In this document: one piece after another, positions 49,890-60,608 of the stretch | Layout: every line of letters begins with the position of its first letter | Position numbering within the stretch: the first letter of the stretch is position 1 | Source: Vespa crabro | Lineage: Eukaryota > Arthropoda > Insecta > Hymenoptera > Vespidae | Assembly (NCBI RefSeq): GCF_910589235.1 | Contig: NC_060969.1 | Coordinates: 4,705,996 to 4,769,995 of the forward strand | Reading direction: 5' to 3' | DNA length: 64,000 nucleotides | Notes under the pieces: model-generated | The model's input: the letters and a program-made list of their open reading frames with translations, nothing else | Told to the model about the DNA's origin: nothing | Database searches by the model: none | Position numbers and translations under genes: made by a program

Positions 49890-50080
49890 ACATCCGAGCC
49901 ACCTGTGACGTCACTATCGTGGGACGCCATCTTGCCATCAGACAACCGAGTCCCTCCGTTATCGTTCGTTCCCTCTGTACACCCGCACCCCCGAGTACCC
50001 GACTGGCTTACTGGCTGGCTAGCTCGCTAGCTGGCTGACTGGCTGGCTTTTCCAACCCTTCTCCCCTAACATCCCTAGAA
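49890..50080. promoter_or_regulatory. GC-rich promoter-like island with perfect CRE, YY1-type site and GGCT repeat
   Basis: Contains the palindromic CRE TGACGTCA (49906-49913), GCCATCTTGC (49926-49935, the reverse of GCAAGATGGC, a YY1/Pho-type word) and an imperfect GGCT/AGCT repeat (50003-50048). Upstream is a long pyrimidine block. The arrangement matches the islands near 2.3 and 20.6 kb. A donor-like CGCAG|GTAACG lies near 50184. Promoter function is inferred. Confidence 0.4.
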
Positions 50081-50737
50081 TCCTGACTAGGATCCCGTCA
50101 CGAGGATATTCCAACTACTCTCTCTCTTTTCTTTCTCTCTCTTGCTTTGTTTCTTCTTGATTTATACAATTACGTCGTTCGCAGGTAACGCAAATTAACG
50201 AGATTTCTAGCTTGTTCTTGTATATGATGCTTATAAGTTAGACCATTTGAAAGAAACACAAAAATTGTTCTGCCTATTGGAGAGAATTGATAAAGAGGAG
50301 GCCCCAGAAAAGGATCAATTACGTACCTACGTTCAAGATTGAAGCGTGAATGTTTTCAAGAGATCCGTTTCCTCAAACTAAGCTCTCTTACGAGCTTAAC
50401 AGCACAAACGTTAGGACAATAGGAAACGTCCAGTCGTATTATTGGTCGACGTTTGCTAAAGGAGTGTGCGAGGCTAAAATTGAAAGCATCGCTTGATCGA
50501 CGCGTTGGTGGTCCCTCTTGTTCTCTTTCTCTCTCTCTCTCATTCTCGACGACGGTAGCCTCTGTAAGTTGAAACAATAAGGCTTAACTACCACCACGAC
50601 GATACACTCGAGTCATCCCTGAAGTGTGCTTTGTGAGGGCACGCGCCCCTGTCATTGCGGGAGCGAAGCTGCGGTAGGTTCATGGAGCATGGGAAGTTTC
50701 TACGTGTGTGTGCCACGCTTCTAAGAGGAGAATTGGG

Positions 50738-50795
<58 letters not shown>

Positions 50796-50800
50796 GAGAC
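50738..50800. repeat. (GA)n microsatellite
   Basis: GA run of about 60 bases starting after a G7 stretch. Confidence 0.95.
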
Positions 50801-51169
50801 GCGCCTGTGCGAACGTATGTCCTATTGTACCTGATCGTGCCAGAATGCTCGTTACGCTTACACCAAATCTGAGTTTCTTGGCCCAGCAGCACTTGCTTAT
50901 TTCTTCCAACTTCTTTACTAACTATTAACTTTCGAAATTTGTACGATAATAATCTTATAAAATTATATGTCTTTGAATTATTTTTAAGAATCGGAAAGAT
51001 CATTCTATGATTTCTCATTATGTTTTCTTTTTTGTCTTTTTTATTTTTATCATCAAAAGGATACGCGTATGTACTTGGAATTGAAGAAATCGAAAGGACG
51101 TGTCGAAAGTAAAGCCTTATAGAGGGTCGACCAATGAGTACAAAGAAAAATACAGAGAGAGAGAGAGAG

Positions 51170-51380
51170 AAAGAGAGGAAGTTGCGTGGGTTCGTTCGGT
51201 GGTAGGTCGCGGGTTGCAAACAATCGGCCGGACGGATAAGTTTCGCAACTGATTCGAAGCATATGCGAGACACTCGAAGCAAAGTGCTACGCGCAGCGTG
51301 GCATCTGTAGTGCTAGCGCGTGCCTGACAATGCGCACTTGTGCGCCGAGCACTCATCGAGTGTTCTCCAGTTTATATTAT
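51170..51380. promoter_or_regulatory. CpG-rich, promoter-like block upstream of the 52.6 kb candidate gene
   Basis: About 200 bases rich in CpG (CTACGCGCAGCGTGG, GTGCTAGCGCGTGCC, TGCGCACTTGTGCGCC), followed by TCTCCAGTTTATA, which could hold an initiator. It lies 1.2 kb upstream of the candidate first coding exon at 52598 and could be its promoter or a 5' untranslated exon. No TATA box is placed convincingly. Confidence 0.3.
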
Positions 51381-51689
51381 CGTTACCGTACTTAGATTAC
51401 ATAGGCGCCTCGAAGCATTCGAGCTTCTCTTTTTTAGGACCACACAACGTACGCTACATTAGCTACGTTAACGAGCAAGCAACATGCAATAAACTAGTCG
51501 GAAGACGTTCTTCTTTCGCATTGATCTTTTTTTCTTTAATTTTTCTTTCGTTTCAATTTAAGCGAAAGAATCGCAAGGATGGATAGATAAATGAGAAAAC
51601 ATATAATCTTAAGTATAACGATGAAATATAATGGAAAAAAAAAGGATGATACAAAGTTGAGATTTAGGATTTGAAACGAAGAAGAATCA

Positions 51690-51886
51690 ATGCTGAAAGG
51701 TACGATTTTGGCAATTAGCTCTCTCACGACGGTGGTAGAGATCGGAAGCAGAGAAAACGCCGTTTCGGATTCATCGCTCGACGAGTATCACTCCGGTCTA
51801 TCTTCTCCGGGTCATAAATCTCAGACGATACTGCGCGGTTTGCGCAGATTCGAGCCGTCGCACCTCCCTTCGAGCCCCTTTCAACC

Positions 51887-51954
<68 letters not shown>

Positions 51955-51995
51955 CAGCTCACCCCCTTCTCGACCCTCCTCCATGCGTCCGTTAG
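51690..51995 (+). CDS. Unidentified ATG open frame with poly-Ala tract
   Basis: A true ATG opens 101 codons of S/P/L-rich sequence (residues 25-60 include SDSSLDEYHSGLSSPGHKS), then 18 Ala residues from the CAG array, then a short tail. The alternative Ser frame is also open from a good acceptor (GGTCATAAATCTCAG, near 51823) and ends exactly at GTTA|GTGAGT (51994). A serine-rich internal exon of about 170 bases is therefore an equal reading. Homopolymeric Ala or Ser tracts are common in insect transcription regulators, but no domain was seen. Confidence 0.25.
51889..51945. repeat. (CAG)n trinucleotide repeat, 19 units
   Basis: Nineteen CAG units followed by TAGTAGTAG. It reads as Ala or Ser in the two open plus frames and as Leu on the minus strand. 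Confidence 0.97.
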
Positions 51996-52432
51996 TGAGT
52001 CGAGATTATGCTGCGGCGTGTGTCACAACGCTTGAGGAATTTATGCTTAGGCCGATATCTGGCTGCTCGCGCTTTGCATACTCTCTCTCTCTCTCCCTCT
52101 CTCTCATTCTCTCTCGTAACGTTAAGATCGCGTATAGAGATTATCAACAAAATTTATAATGCACCCCCAAGGCGAATAATTGTTGATCGAGTACCCAGCA
52201 CAACTACGTAAATTGGAGAGAGTAGAGTTCTCTTTCTCGTTCTACCTCCGATTACGTTCGTGAACCTTCAACGAGTTGAACAACAAGATGGCATCATGAA
52301 CTTTGTTGATTCCATGAAAAGTACAGTTACACTATATTACCACCGGTATATTTGTTCAACCACGTTAATCGCACAACAGAATTCCGGTCTCGATAAATAA
52401 ATATATTATATAAAAAGTCCATATATATTGTA

Positions 52433-52435
<3 letters not shown>

Positions 52436-52481
<46 letters not shown>
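52436..52481. repeat. (TA)n microsatellite
   Basis: About 23 TA units. Confidence 0.95.
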
Positions 52482-52484
<3 letters not shown>

Positions 52485-52499
52485 TCTGGATACTCTCTT

Positions 52500-52597
52500 C
52501 ACAGCCAAGACCTTCTCACGCTCTGGCGCACCAAAATGGCGGCATAAAAAATGGAAAGAGAAAAAGGTGGTAGACAGAGGAGGCAGAGAGGAGAAGG
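52500..52597 (+). promoter_or_regulatory. Putative 5' leader/promoter of the candidate gene at 52598
   Basis: Contains CTCTGGCGCACC and CAAAATGGCGGC (52532-52543), the same 12-mer as in the 2.47 kb island, resembling YY1/Pho sites near starts. It is followed by a purine-rich leader (GGAGGCAGAGAGGAGAAGG) directly before the ATG at 52598. The direction is chosen because a frame with a donor follows on the plus strand. Confidence 0.35.
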
Positions 52598-52685
52598 ATG
52601 AAAATGGTGCTTGAGAATATTGTCACCGGTCACGAGAGCTCGTCCCGTGTGCGTGCGCGAGGGCGTTCACGATCCTCGTCTAAAG
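52598..52685 (+). CDS. Candidate first coding exon, product unknown
   Basis: ATG in a purine-rich context opens 29 codons plus one base: MKMVLENIVTGHESSS, then an Arg/Ser-rich segment (VRARGRSRSSSK). It ends at a consensus donor (CTAAAG|GTGAGC at 52686). Upstream lies a CpG-rich leader with a YY1-type word. Read past the donor, the frame degenerates into K-rich sequence, as expected for an intron. The next plausible exon (53414-53468) joins in phase to continue as ESKIFEEDTRARADLTKA. RS-rich N-termini occur in many nuclear and cytoskeletal proteins; no family was recognised. Confidence 0.4.
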
Positions 52686-53413
52686 GTGAGCCAATGGGAG
52701 AACGAGAAACACGTTGCGTGACACGGGACGGACTTTTTCGCTCTCCGGAGCACGCTCCACCCGTGCCATGGAATGAGAAAAAACCTACCACTGTCATCGT
52801 CCCTCCTTCCTATAATAACGCAAAAACAAAAAAAAAAAGAAAGGAAAAAGGAAAAAAAAGAAAAAAGAGAAAAAAAATCAAATGTCAGACGTCATGCTCT
52901 GAATTTTTTTCACCCGTGCATCTTTTTCGAGTCTGCTTGGTTGCACTTACGTGTACGGAAGGACCTCCTTGCTAAAATGAATTCTACGATCTTTAGCAGA
53001 GCATACAACAGAGCTCTGGATCTTTAAAAGAAAGCACATCGTGGACTCAACGAACGATACGATAGATCACTACACGGCCGAGGGAACTAAGCAGGGTGAT
53101 CCAAATAAATATCTCAACGTAGCTCATGAATCACTGATAGGATCACGCCACGAGCACTTTTTCCTCCGTTCTCCTCCGCCTGCAGGGTCGGGTCTCATTT
53201 GGAAGACTGGGAGTCCTCGTAGTTGATAGGTGTCGCATGATTGAAAGGTTCGCTCCGTGAGCAGATCGTCTATCGAACGATGATTCCATTTCGGATTCTT
53301 TTGCAGGGAATGCTTCGAGGAGTAGAGTAAGAGAGATGGAATGAAAAGAAAGAGAGAGAGAGAAAGAGAGACAGAAGGATGGAGGTAGCATCCCACCCTG
53401 CTTTCTTAAACAG

Positions 53414-53468
53414 AGAGCAAGATCTTCGAAGAAGATACAAGGGCAAGAGCCGATCTCACGAAGGCCAG
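53414..53468 (+). CDS. Candidate second exon, product unknown
   Basis: Fifty-five bases lie between a strong acceptor (CCTGCTTTCTTAAACAG before 53414) and a good donor (GGCCAG|GTACGT at 53469). All three plus frames are open because it is so short. Joined in phase to 52685 it reads ESKIFEEDTRARADLTKA, acidic and helical; in another phase it reads EQDLRRRYKGKSRSHEGQ. The pyrimidine-rich sequence at 53481-53550 after the donor is intronic in this model. No further exon could be placed in the window. Confidence 0.3.
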
Positions 53469-53480
53469 GTACGTCTCTTC

Positions 53481-53550
53481 CACTCTTCTTCTTCTTCTTC
53501 TTCTTCTCTTCCTTCTCCTCCTCCTCCCCCTCCTCCTCTCCGTTTCTTTG
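53481..53550. repeat. (TTC)n(CTC)n pyrimidine repeat
   Basis: About eight TTC units pass into CTC and CCC-rich units, just after the donor at 53469. Confidence 0.9.
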
Positions 53551-53995
53551 TCTTTTCTGTCGTTTAGACAGCAGAGATAACGATATTGAGAGATATTGAC
53601 TCGGACTTTGAGCTTCCCTAACTCGTATACTAGAACCCTACGATGATCCCCTGTTGTATGTTTAGAAATATCTAGTTCATCTTAGTTAACGATCGATCAA
53701 AAACTCTATTAGAATCAGAAAGAATATGGTATAGAAAAAAAAAAAATTCTTAGCAGACTATCTAGCAAAGTTTTCTCTTAGACCATGACGAGGAGCGTCA
53801 TGCGTGTCGTGCAGATGAATAATTAATAGCAACCGATGGAGGAAGAGGGCGACGGCAACTACGACAGCATCCTTCATGAATGCAGATCTTCGCTCGAGTT
53901 AACCCAAAGCCTGTTCGAGCATCGCTATCAGAAACTAATCCGACCATTAGGGTGACTTCGCTTCTAGCAGAGATGACGTTGTCGGCACGGCTTAC

Positions 53996-54075
53996 CTTTT
54001 CAGGGGTGGGCGTTCTATATTCTATACTCTCCCTTCTCTGTGTCATAAAGCGTCGATACATCAAGCTTTGCATTC
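53996..54075 (-). CDS. Candidate minus-strand coding exon, product unknown
   Basis: Inside a 125-codon minus-strand frame (53798-54175), an 80-base segment ends at a strong minus-strand donor (CTGAAAAG|GTAAGC) and may begin after TTCCCATATCAG. It would encode MQSLMYRRFMTQRRESIEY followed by RTPTPEK. The plus strand is also open across this region (ATG frame 53880-54161), with an acceptor-like CCTTTTCAG at 54003, so the strand is uncertain. If real, it belongs to a gene opposite to the 52.6 kb model or shows that model to be wrong. Confidence 0.25.
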
Positions 54076-54467
54076 CTGATATGGGAACTCGTGCCGGAGT
54101 CGAAAGCCAAGTCCTGGTATTACGCGAGAAAAGGCCAACCTGCAGGTCTATGGGAAACTGACGAAGTTTGTCCAAAGGATCAATGCCGATCGTTTACGAA
54201 GATGAACGACTAGCATTGTAACTACGTCGAATCGATCTAACTTTCATACTTTACAAACCGCTCGCCAATCTCCCCCCTCCTATCCTCCTCGACATTACGA
54301 GTACAACGCGATTTCTAACTTTCGCAAACGAAAAACAATGAAAACTTTCAATGTAAACCTGAATGAATTGAATATTTCGATTTGAGCAAAAGGGTGTTGA
54401 CGCGCATTGGCAAACAAACAGAAAAAGTTAGAAATTTTTTTTTTCTACGAGAACAAATCATCGCAAG

Positions 54468-54469
<2 letters not shown>

Positions 54470-54515
<46 letters not shown>
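54470..54515. repeat. (TA)n microsatellite
   Basis: About 22 TA units. Confidence 0.95.
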
Positions 54516-54516
<1 letters not shown>

Positions 54517-54621
54517 CCTAAAGAAACAAACGAAAGGCCCTAAACAAATACTCGAAAAGATTCGATTCCCTGTTGACGTTTGGTGACTTAGCAGCAATTC
54601 AGCCGAGCCAGAGATCCGCGT

Positions 54622-54888
54622 TTGGTACGTACGAAAAAGGGAAGAAGAGAAAAAGGGATTCGTGAAGAGACGGCAGGGAGAGAAGTAAACGGCCTACGAC
54701 GAGACTTTTGTGCTTGGCAGTGTGTCGAAGGGTGCGACTGGCACGTGCCGATCTCTGTGGGATCATTTGGGGAAGGGCGCCAAAATCAAAACTACTCCCC
54801 TCCCCGCTTAGGTCGGCACGTTTGGTCCTGTACTTCTCTTTCTCTTCCTGGACACTTCAGAATTAAGTCCGTCGCTTTGTCGACCTAG
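54622..54888 (+). CDS. Unidentified plus-strand open frame, cysteine/tryptophan-bearing
   Basis: An 88-codon frame starting at TTG has non-repetitive composition in its middle (DFCAWQCVEGCDWHVPISVG). Immediately at its start is a donor-like TTTG|GTACGT, which would instead end an upstream exon. ACGTGCCGA (near 54741) recurs inverted as TCGGCACGT (near 54812), which may indicate a protein-binding dyad. Chance or regulatory sequence are both possible. Confidence 0.15.
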   Translation: MVRTKKGRREKGIREETAGREVNGLRRDFCAWQCVEGCDWHVPISVGSFGEGRQNQNYSPPRLGRHVWSCTSLSLPGHFRIKSVALST

Positions 54889-55119
54889 TTATTGTATACA
54901 TTACACTCAAAACGATCCTGAGATCGGTCTTATTCATATATATGATATTCAACGCAATTTTCCTTTGCAACAATGTGTACCAATTTCCATCACTATATGA
55001 GAGTTCTTGGGTTAAGGAACGGATGAGTCAGGTGTGAGCAGGAAGAAGAGAGAGTTCATAGGTGTGTAACATTTAACAATGCGCTTCCAAGCGGGTATAC
55101 CTTCCAAGTGCGTTCACCT

Positions 55120-55414
55120 AACACCTCGGCCACTAGCTAGAGCAACGATTTATGTACGAAGGAGTCCGCCCACCTCCTAGTATCTTCATCTCAGCCCGCA
55201 GGACGTGCTCGACGAGTCGACTCAAGAAGTAGAAGGGAGAAGGACGATCTTCTTCTACCTTCTTCTTCTTCTTCTTTCATTCTCGTGCACGAGCACATGA
55301 ACACTCACGTGCACCTCCCACACGCACACCCATGCGGTCCTTGTCTTACTCGGCTAACCTCTAATTAATAAACGCACCGACCGGAGCTTCTACCTCCGGC
55401 GACACGTGTATCTG
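55120..55414 (+). promoter_or_regulatory. GC-richer block ending in a consensus splice donor, possible alternative first exon
   Basis: CpG-containing sequence (CCGCAGGACGTGCTCGACG, GCACGTGCACC, ACCTCCGGCGACACGTG) ends at a strong donor TATCTG|GTAAGTGTT near 55415, followed directly by a 60-base CT tract. Stops occur in every frame, so it could only be a non-coding first exon or a regulatory block. The donor is seen; transcription is inferred. Confidence 0.25.
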
Positions 55415-55422
55415 GTAAGTGT

Positions 55423-55424
<2 letters not shown>

Positions 55425-55486
<62 letters not shown>
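55425..55486. repeat. (CT)n microsatellite
   Basis: About 30 perfect CT units just inside the putative intron after the donor at 55415. It is the last long GA/CT tract before a 4-kb gap. Confidence 0.97.
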
Positions 55487-55488
<2 letters not shown>

Positions 55489-55864
55489 AACTTATGGAAA
55501 AAATTGTTGCAAATTTTCTCACAAATACTCTTTCCAACTAGTTAATGAATTTTCAAATATTATCGCAAAATACTTATAGTTAATTCTTGTATATCCTAAA
55601 GAAAGAGATAGAGATTCCATACGTTATAAATCAAGTGGCAAAGCATCCCTAACTAAATCGACTTTGCGTAACCAAAACTACAGCGAGAAAGGAGGAGGGA
55701 ATAGATGTCTAGCGAGCTATAGGAAGGGAAGTCGAAAACGCTTTGCGGTGGTTACCGGTGTGAAATGTTCCCATGGGGGGTCTACTATGACTACGGGGAG
55801 AATATGAAAGAGAGAGAAAGAGAGGACGAGGACGGCCCCAATCCTAAAGTCTCCTATCGATGAT

Positions 55865-55905
55865 GGTAGTCATGGTAGTGGTGGTGGTAGTGGTGGTGGT
55901 GGCAC
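55865..55905. repeat. (GGT)n trinucleotide repeat
   Basis: GGT units interrupted by AGT, G-rich on the plus strand. Confidence 0.9.
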
Positions 55906-56219
55906 CCCTAGCAGAACAATATGTTAGCCGTCTTTCGTTACGCGAGCCACCAAACATCCGATTATACTTATTATCCCGTAAGCGTATCGATCCACCCGCA
56001 AAATCTATATCTCTGTGAGAATCGTTGAAGCACGGCCTCGGATTATTATCGGAATTATCGTGATTAATTAATTAAAGTTTCTTTACTTTTTTTCTTTTTT
56101 TTTTTTTCACGATTTAATATTTTTGTTAACTTTTGTGTGAAAAGTCATGGTTAACCTATCTTGAATCGTACGTGCTTCCTATGAAAAGCAATAGAATCGT
56201 ACAAATACAGATAGATACA

Positions 56220-57150
56220 CAGATATTCACTGGTAAAGGAATGGCCGGCTCTGTTCGTATGTAAATCCTTACCGAAGAACAGAGACGTAATCACAGAGGG
56301 AACAGACTCGTAAATCTTTGGACCGTGTCATTCGCAAGTTACAACTCAGGATTTAATAACATATCCTTTAGAAGCAACGCACCGACCTAAGCTGTTATTT
56401 GGCTATGCAACTTGGCCCTCGGGCCGATCACACTTTCAAAGTCTGCGCGAGGTGTACTTCGTTTATGGCTTTCGTGAATTCGTCCGATTACTCTACCCTT
56501 CAGAAATTTTAACAAGATTGCCAAATTGCAAAAACAGTGGAGAAATTTAATAGCCAAGTTAAATCGTGTTAACCGGTGGGTGGTGAGTGCAGGGATTTGT
56601 TTAGGAATCGTGAAGACCCTTCGCTACGAAACAACCCCTGAAATTCGTTCGACTAAGGGGTGAGCATCGAATGCCACGCGGATATCTGGGGGTATCGCTG
56701 ACGCGGAGTCACCCTTGAGTGCCAGGATTAAAGATTAAATAACCAGCGTCTCACCGAGCAGCCAGTTAACCGCCCATTTAGCACCGCCTGCGTTTTGATC
56801 TCCCTTATCCTAAAATATCGAAGAACAATTTTCTCTTATCCGATTGGTACATTTTTTTTTTTTTTGGAACCGTATCTACGAACTAACAAAGAATTGTCCG
56901 ATATTGTAAATAAATGGAAAATTATGATCGATGTTCTTATCGGTGTAATTAATTAAAAAAATAATTTGTTAAAGATAGATCGGAACATAAACCTCCCAAC
57001 TAATACAGCTTGCGCTTGTCCAAAGGTTTATTGGTTATTCAGGAAACGTCGTACGCCGTATCACCTGCTGCACCTTTTGCCGGACGCATCGAGCATTGAC
57101 CGAGCGGAATCTAATTTGTTCACCGACTAAATTCAGCGCCTCTTTCCGAT
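56220..57150. promoter_or_regulatory. Long complex block, possible cluster of conserved regulatory elements
   Basis: More than 900 bases, nearly free of simple repeats except one T run at 56852-56865, and GC-balanced. Words include GTTTATGGCTTTCGTG (56463), GGCCCTCGGGCCGATC, AGCCAGTTAACCGCCC, TTGACCGAGCGGAATC and AATTAATTAAA. Only short frames occur. The contrast with the microsatellite-rich flanks suggests selective constraint. This is inference; alignment to a related genome would test it. Confidence 0.3.
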
Positions 57151-58450
57151 CCAATTACCGAAAAGACTACGAAACAGAAGCAACTGTCGTCGTGTTTGCC
57201 ATTCGCGAAATTTCTCTTCTCGAGACAAGAAGAGACCGCTGATGGTCGACAAACGATATATAACAACTCATGGAATTCTCGTAATGTATACTGTTATTAC
57301 TTTAATGGCTTTCGTTGGATAAACCTGCTTCCTTCGGGAAATAGTAATTAGAGGATATAATCTCGCTACGAGATCGTACCTGAAACACGATGCGAAATTA
57401 ATTTCGCGTCAAGAACTTTATCACGTTATCTAAGAACAAAATTATCCTTTACATAAAATGACATAAAAGGATTATCTCCGATGTTACTCTCGATACAGTT
57501 CTACGAGTTACAGCTATTCGTCATGGGAGCAGAGAACTTGATATACCAATGGGGATCGTCTACAAATTCCATAAATCCAATGTGAACTTTAGTAGTAGTA
57601 GAATTCGCAGTTACCGTCGGTGAACAACTCGCTATAGAATTCTCACAGGGATCAAAATGACTATTAGTAGAACGTTACTATTGTGCCGAATGATTCACAT
57701 GACTTCCAACGAGTCTAACTTGTCGGAATATCATAATAGAACCTGCAAGTAATAACTTTAAACAAATCAACAATTTTTTTATTTTTTTATTAAACAAATT
57801 AATTATTAGTATTGTCACATATACATTTCATGGGACCAATCCCTTAAAGCCTATAAATTCTATCTGATTACATAAAACTCAGTGATAAGCTTTGATCGCA
57901 TCACTGACATTGTCTTCATCCACTTTAATCACGCTCCAATACGTTCGGCACGATTTATCAAAGATAAATCCTACGTCCGAATGTCCCCATGCATGTTCTT
58001 ACGTATCATTTGTACGATACAACAGTTAATAGTGCAAATACATTAGGGTGAACCCTCAGGATTCTTCTTTCTATACGTCGACATGGGAAATGAACAAGCA
58101 TCTCTGACCGCATTCGCGCCCCATTAACTGGACCATCACTTTCAATAGACAACTCTTGCCACGCAAGCGTGTTAATAAACTTCTGATCTTTTCTACTTTT
58201 TAGGTCATGACATATTTTTTCTTTTTTTTTCTTTTTTTGTCTTTTTACATCAAAATTTTGCGAATTAAACGCGAGAAACTTTTCCTTCGAGAAGAAACTC
58301 TCACGTAACTCGTACGGGTTTGATCGTTCATTTTTGATGTAACTTTGAATGCGTTAGGGTGAGAAAAAAAAAATACAATCTAACAAATTGATGACTTAAT
58401 AAATAAGTAACCGTATCCGAACGTAGGAACCCTTCAACGATTTTAAATTT
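57150..58450. other. AT-rich stretch without recognisable gene
   Basis: Single-copy AT-rich sequence without GA/CT tracts, with T-rich runs near 57775 and 58210-58240. CCTTTacataaaatgacataAAAGG near 57452 forms a weak dyad. No frame longer than about 60 codons with credible composition and no structured RNA was recognised. Confidence 0.55.
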
Positions 58451-58832
58451 TCAATGGAGCCGCGAGAAGGGTGACCCTTTAACACGGCGCGTGTGAAATA
58501 TTCCAAGTATACGGGGTTCAATTGTTGGCAATGACAATATGGTCCAAAAAGAAACGAAAAAGGGGCCGTTTTCCGGACGATCGGTCAAACTCTTGACAAG
58601 AAAGCCGATAACGCCAACTTTTTGTCCGCCTTCTCTGAAGGTTCTGGAAAAAAAAAGGAAAAGAAAAAATGAAAAGAAAAAAAAAAAAAGAGAAGATTGG
58701 AGTCTAGAATCCAATCGATATATCCGATGCTCCATATCAAAGTCTTCCATTATTTTTTGATATCTGCGACAAAGAAAGCGAGTAAGAAACTTCGACGATA
58801 TGAATAATAAATTATCTATTTTATTATTACAG

Positions 58833-59112
58833 ACATAAACTGGCTGGTATACACGTGTACTATGGTTACTATGTTAGAGGGATGCATTGTACGAACGAAC
58901 GAAGAATGAAGAAAATTATGCACGTACGTGTTGCAAGGCGTGTCCTAGGATTTACTTCCGTCACAACGATAGATAGAAATGACAGGAGAGATTGCTGTTG
59001 TACAAAGCTGCGGGATGCTTGTCGAACGCCCCTCTTCACCGTTTCAATGCTACAATCGTTTCGGACTACTGACAACTGTAACACCATAGAACGACGAGCA
59101 AGATACCCATGA
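58833..59112 (+). CDS. Unidentified open frame after an acceptor-like site
   Basis: An acceptor-like TTTTATTATTACAG ends at 58832. The following frame is open for about 93 codons, begins HKLAGIHVYYGYYVRG and is rich in Arg and Cys later. A donor-like GCAC|GTACGT occurs at 58923. The minus strand is open over the same region. No family was recognised; probably chance or a non-coding exon. Confidence 0.12.
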
Positions 59113-59516
59113 GAATCTCGTCCCAAATCCATGTGGGCGTAAGACGATGTGACGATTACGATTATGAGACGTACAATTTCTCGAATGAAATTTAAAACAG
59201 GTACGTCGCAATATTGTATTAGACATTTCTAATAAAAATATCGTCCACAATTTTTTTTCCTTTCCTTCTTCTCTCTTCTTTTCTTTCTTTTCTCTCTTTT
59301 TTGTGCTTCTTTCTTTTCTTCTTCTTTTTTTCTTTTTCTTTTTTTTTTTTTTTATTTTTTATTTTTTTACACAGAGAAACAGGGCAAACGTCCAAAGGCA
59401 AAAGTATCATAGCGAATCATGAACAGAGGCAATAATTCTAACGTAACAAGATCATATCGTGCTGTGCAACGTTCTAGCTTAAAGTCACGAAGCAAAATCA
59501 TATATCGTTGCGAATC

Positions 59517-59661
59517 GCTCTCTCTCTCTCTCTCTCTCTTTTTTATGGACTAGTTGGAAATTCTAAAAAAAAAGTAGTTCGTAACTTTCCCACTACGCCC
59601 ACCGATCGGTACTTTTTAATGGAGGCAGGACCAGCCTCTCTCTCTCTCTCTTTCTCTCTCT
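59517..59661. repeat. Two short (CT)n tracts
   Basis: CT runs at 59517-59541 and 59634-59661. Confidence 0.9.
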
Positions 59662-59939
59662 TGAAAAAAGGGTTGCCTACGAAATTTAAACATCCATCAT
59701 TTCTCGTCGACGAGTTAACCTCGCAACCCCTTTTGTCCTCCTTGATCTCCCTTCTTCTACCTGCCACGCGCCATTATAATGCGAACGGTTAAACTCGCTT
59801 TAAATTTAACTGCTCCCTTAAAACTTAAGCTATGCTTTACGAGCGTCAACGAACATCTCCTCCATCGACGATGGCGCGTACGCGCGTGTACGATTATTCT
59901 TGAACAAGCAGGTAACGCGTCTAGATGTATGCGTAATGT

Positions 59940-59967
59940 AAGAGAGAGAGAGAGAGAGAGAGAGAGG
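59940..59967. repeat. (GA)n microsatellite
   Basis: Pure GA run. A donor-like AAGCAG|GTAACG lies 30 bases upstream at 59911, in a GC-balanced stretch containing GACGATGGCGCGTACGCGCG. Confidence 0.9.
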
Positions 59968-60548
59968 AGATACTTCGAAGGCGCCGTCTGTTTTTACGAC
60001 CTCTCTATCTCGCTTCGCCCTTTTGTTGCACGCCTTGGCGTACTGTATCGACGAGGGAAAGTGCACACTAAAATGGAGATTGTCCCCTGGAGCATTTACG
60101 GATCGAAAGATAAATTCGTAATCTGTTACGGGACGGCTTTTTAAGCGGCTTTTGTGTTACTAGGTGGTTCAAGAAAATGTGAGAACACGCGTGCTGAGTT
60201 TAAGGACTCATGATTTCAAATGAAAATTTGTCTGTTATCCAATCGTTGTCTTTATTACTAAATAAATTATAATACGTTGAAAAGTTTCTCGGAATGATCC
60301 GAATTATATACATAAAAGGAAGATATTATTATACATAAATGAAAATGTCCCATTGGAAAATTTATCCAAGATGAAGGCAGTCCTTAGAATTATATTTCAT
60401 ATAGAGTATATTTTCCTCTGAATCATTAACTGAAAATAGTAAAATGTTTGATGTAATGCGAACGAAGTTTAACAAGACCGACACAGTAAGATCTCGTAAC
60501 CATACACCTGGTCCAAAGTACCGGACCTTCTCTTCTGGATAAGAAGAG

Positions 60549-60549
<1 letters not shown>

Positions 60550-60604
<55 letters not shown>
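60550..60604. repeat. (TA)n microsatellite
   Basis: About 27 TA units. Confidence 0.97.
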
Positions 60605-60608
<4 letters not shown>

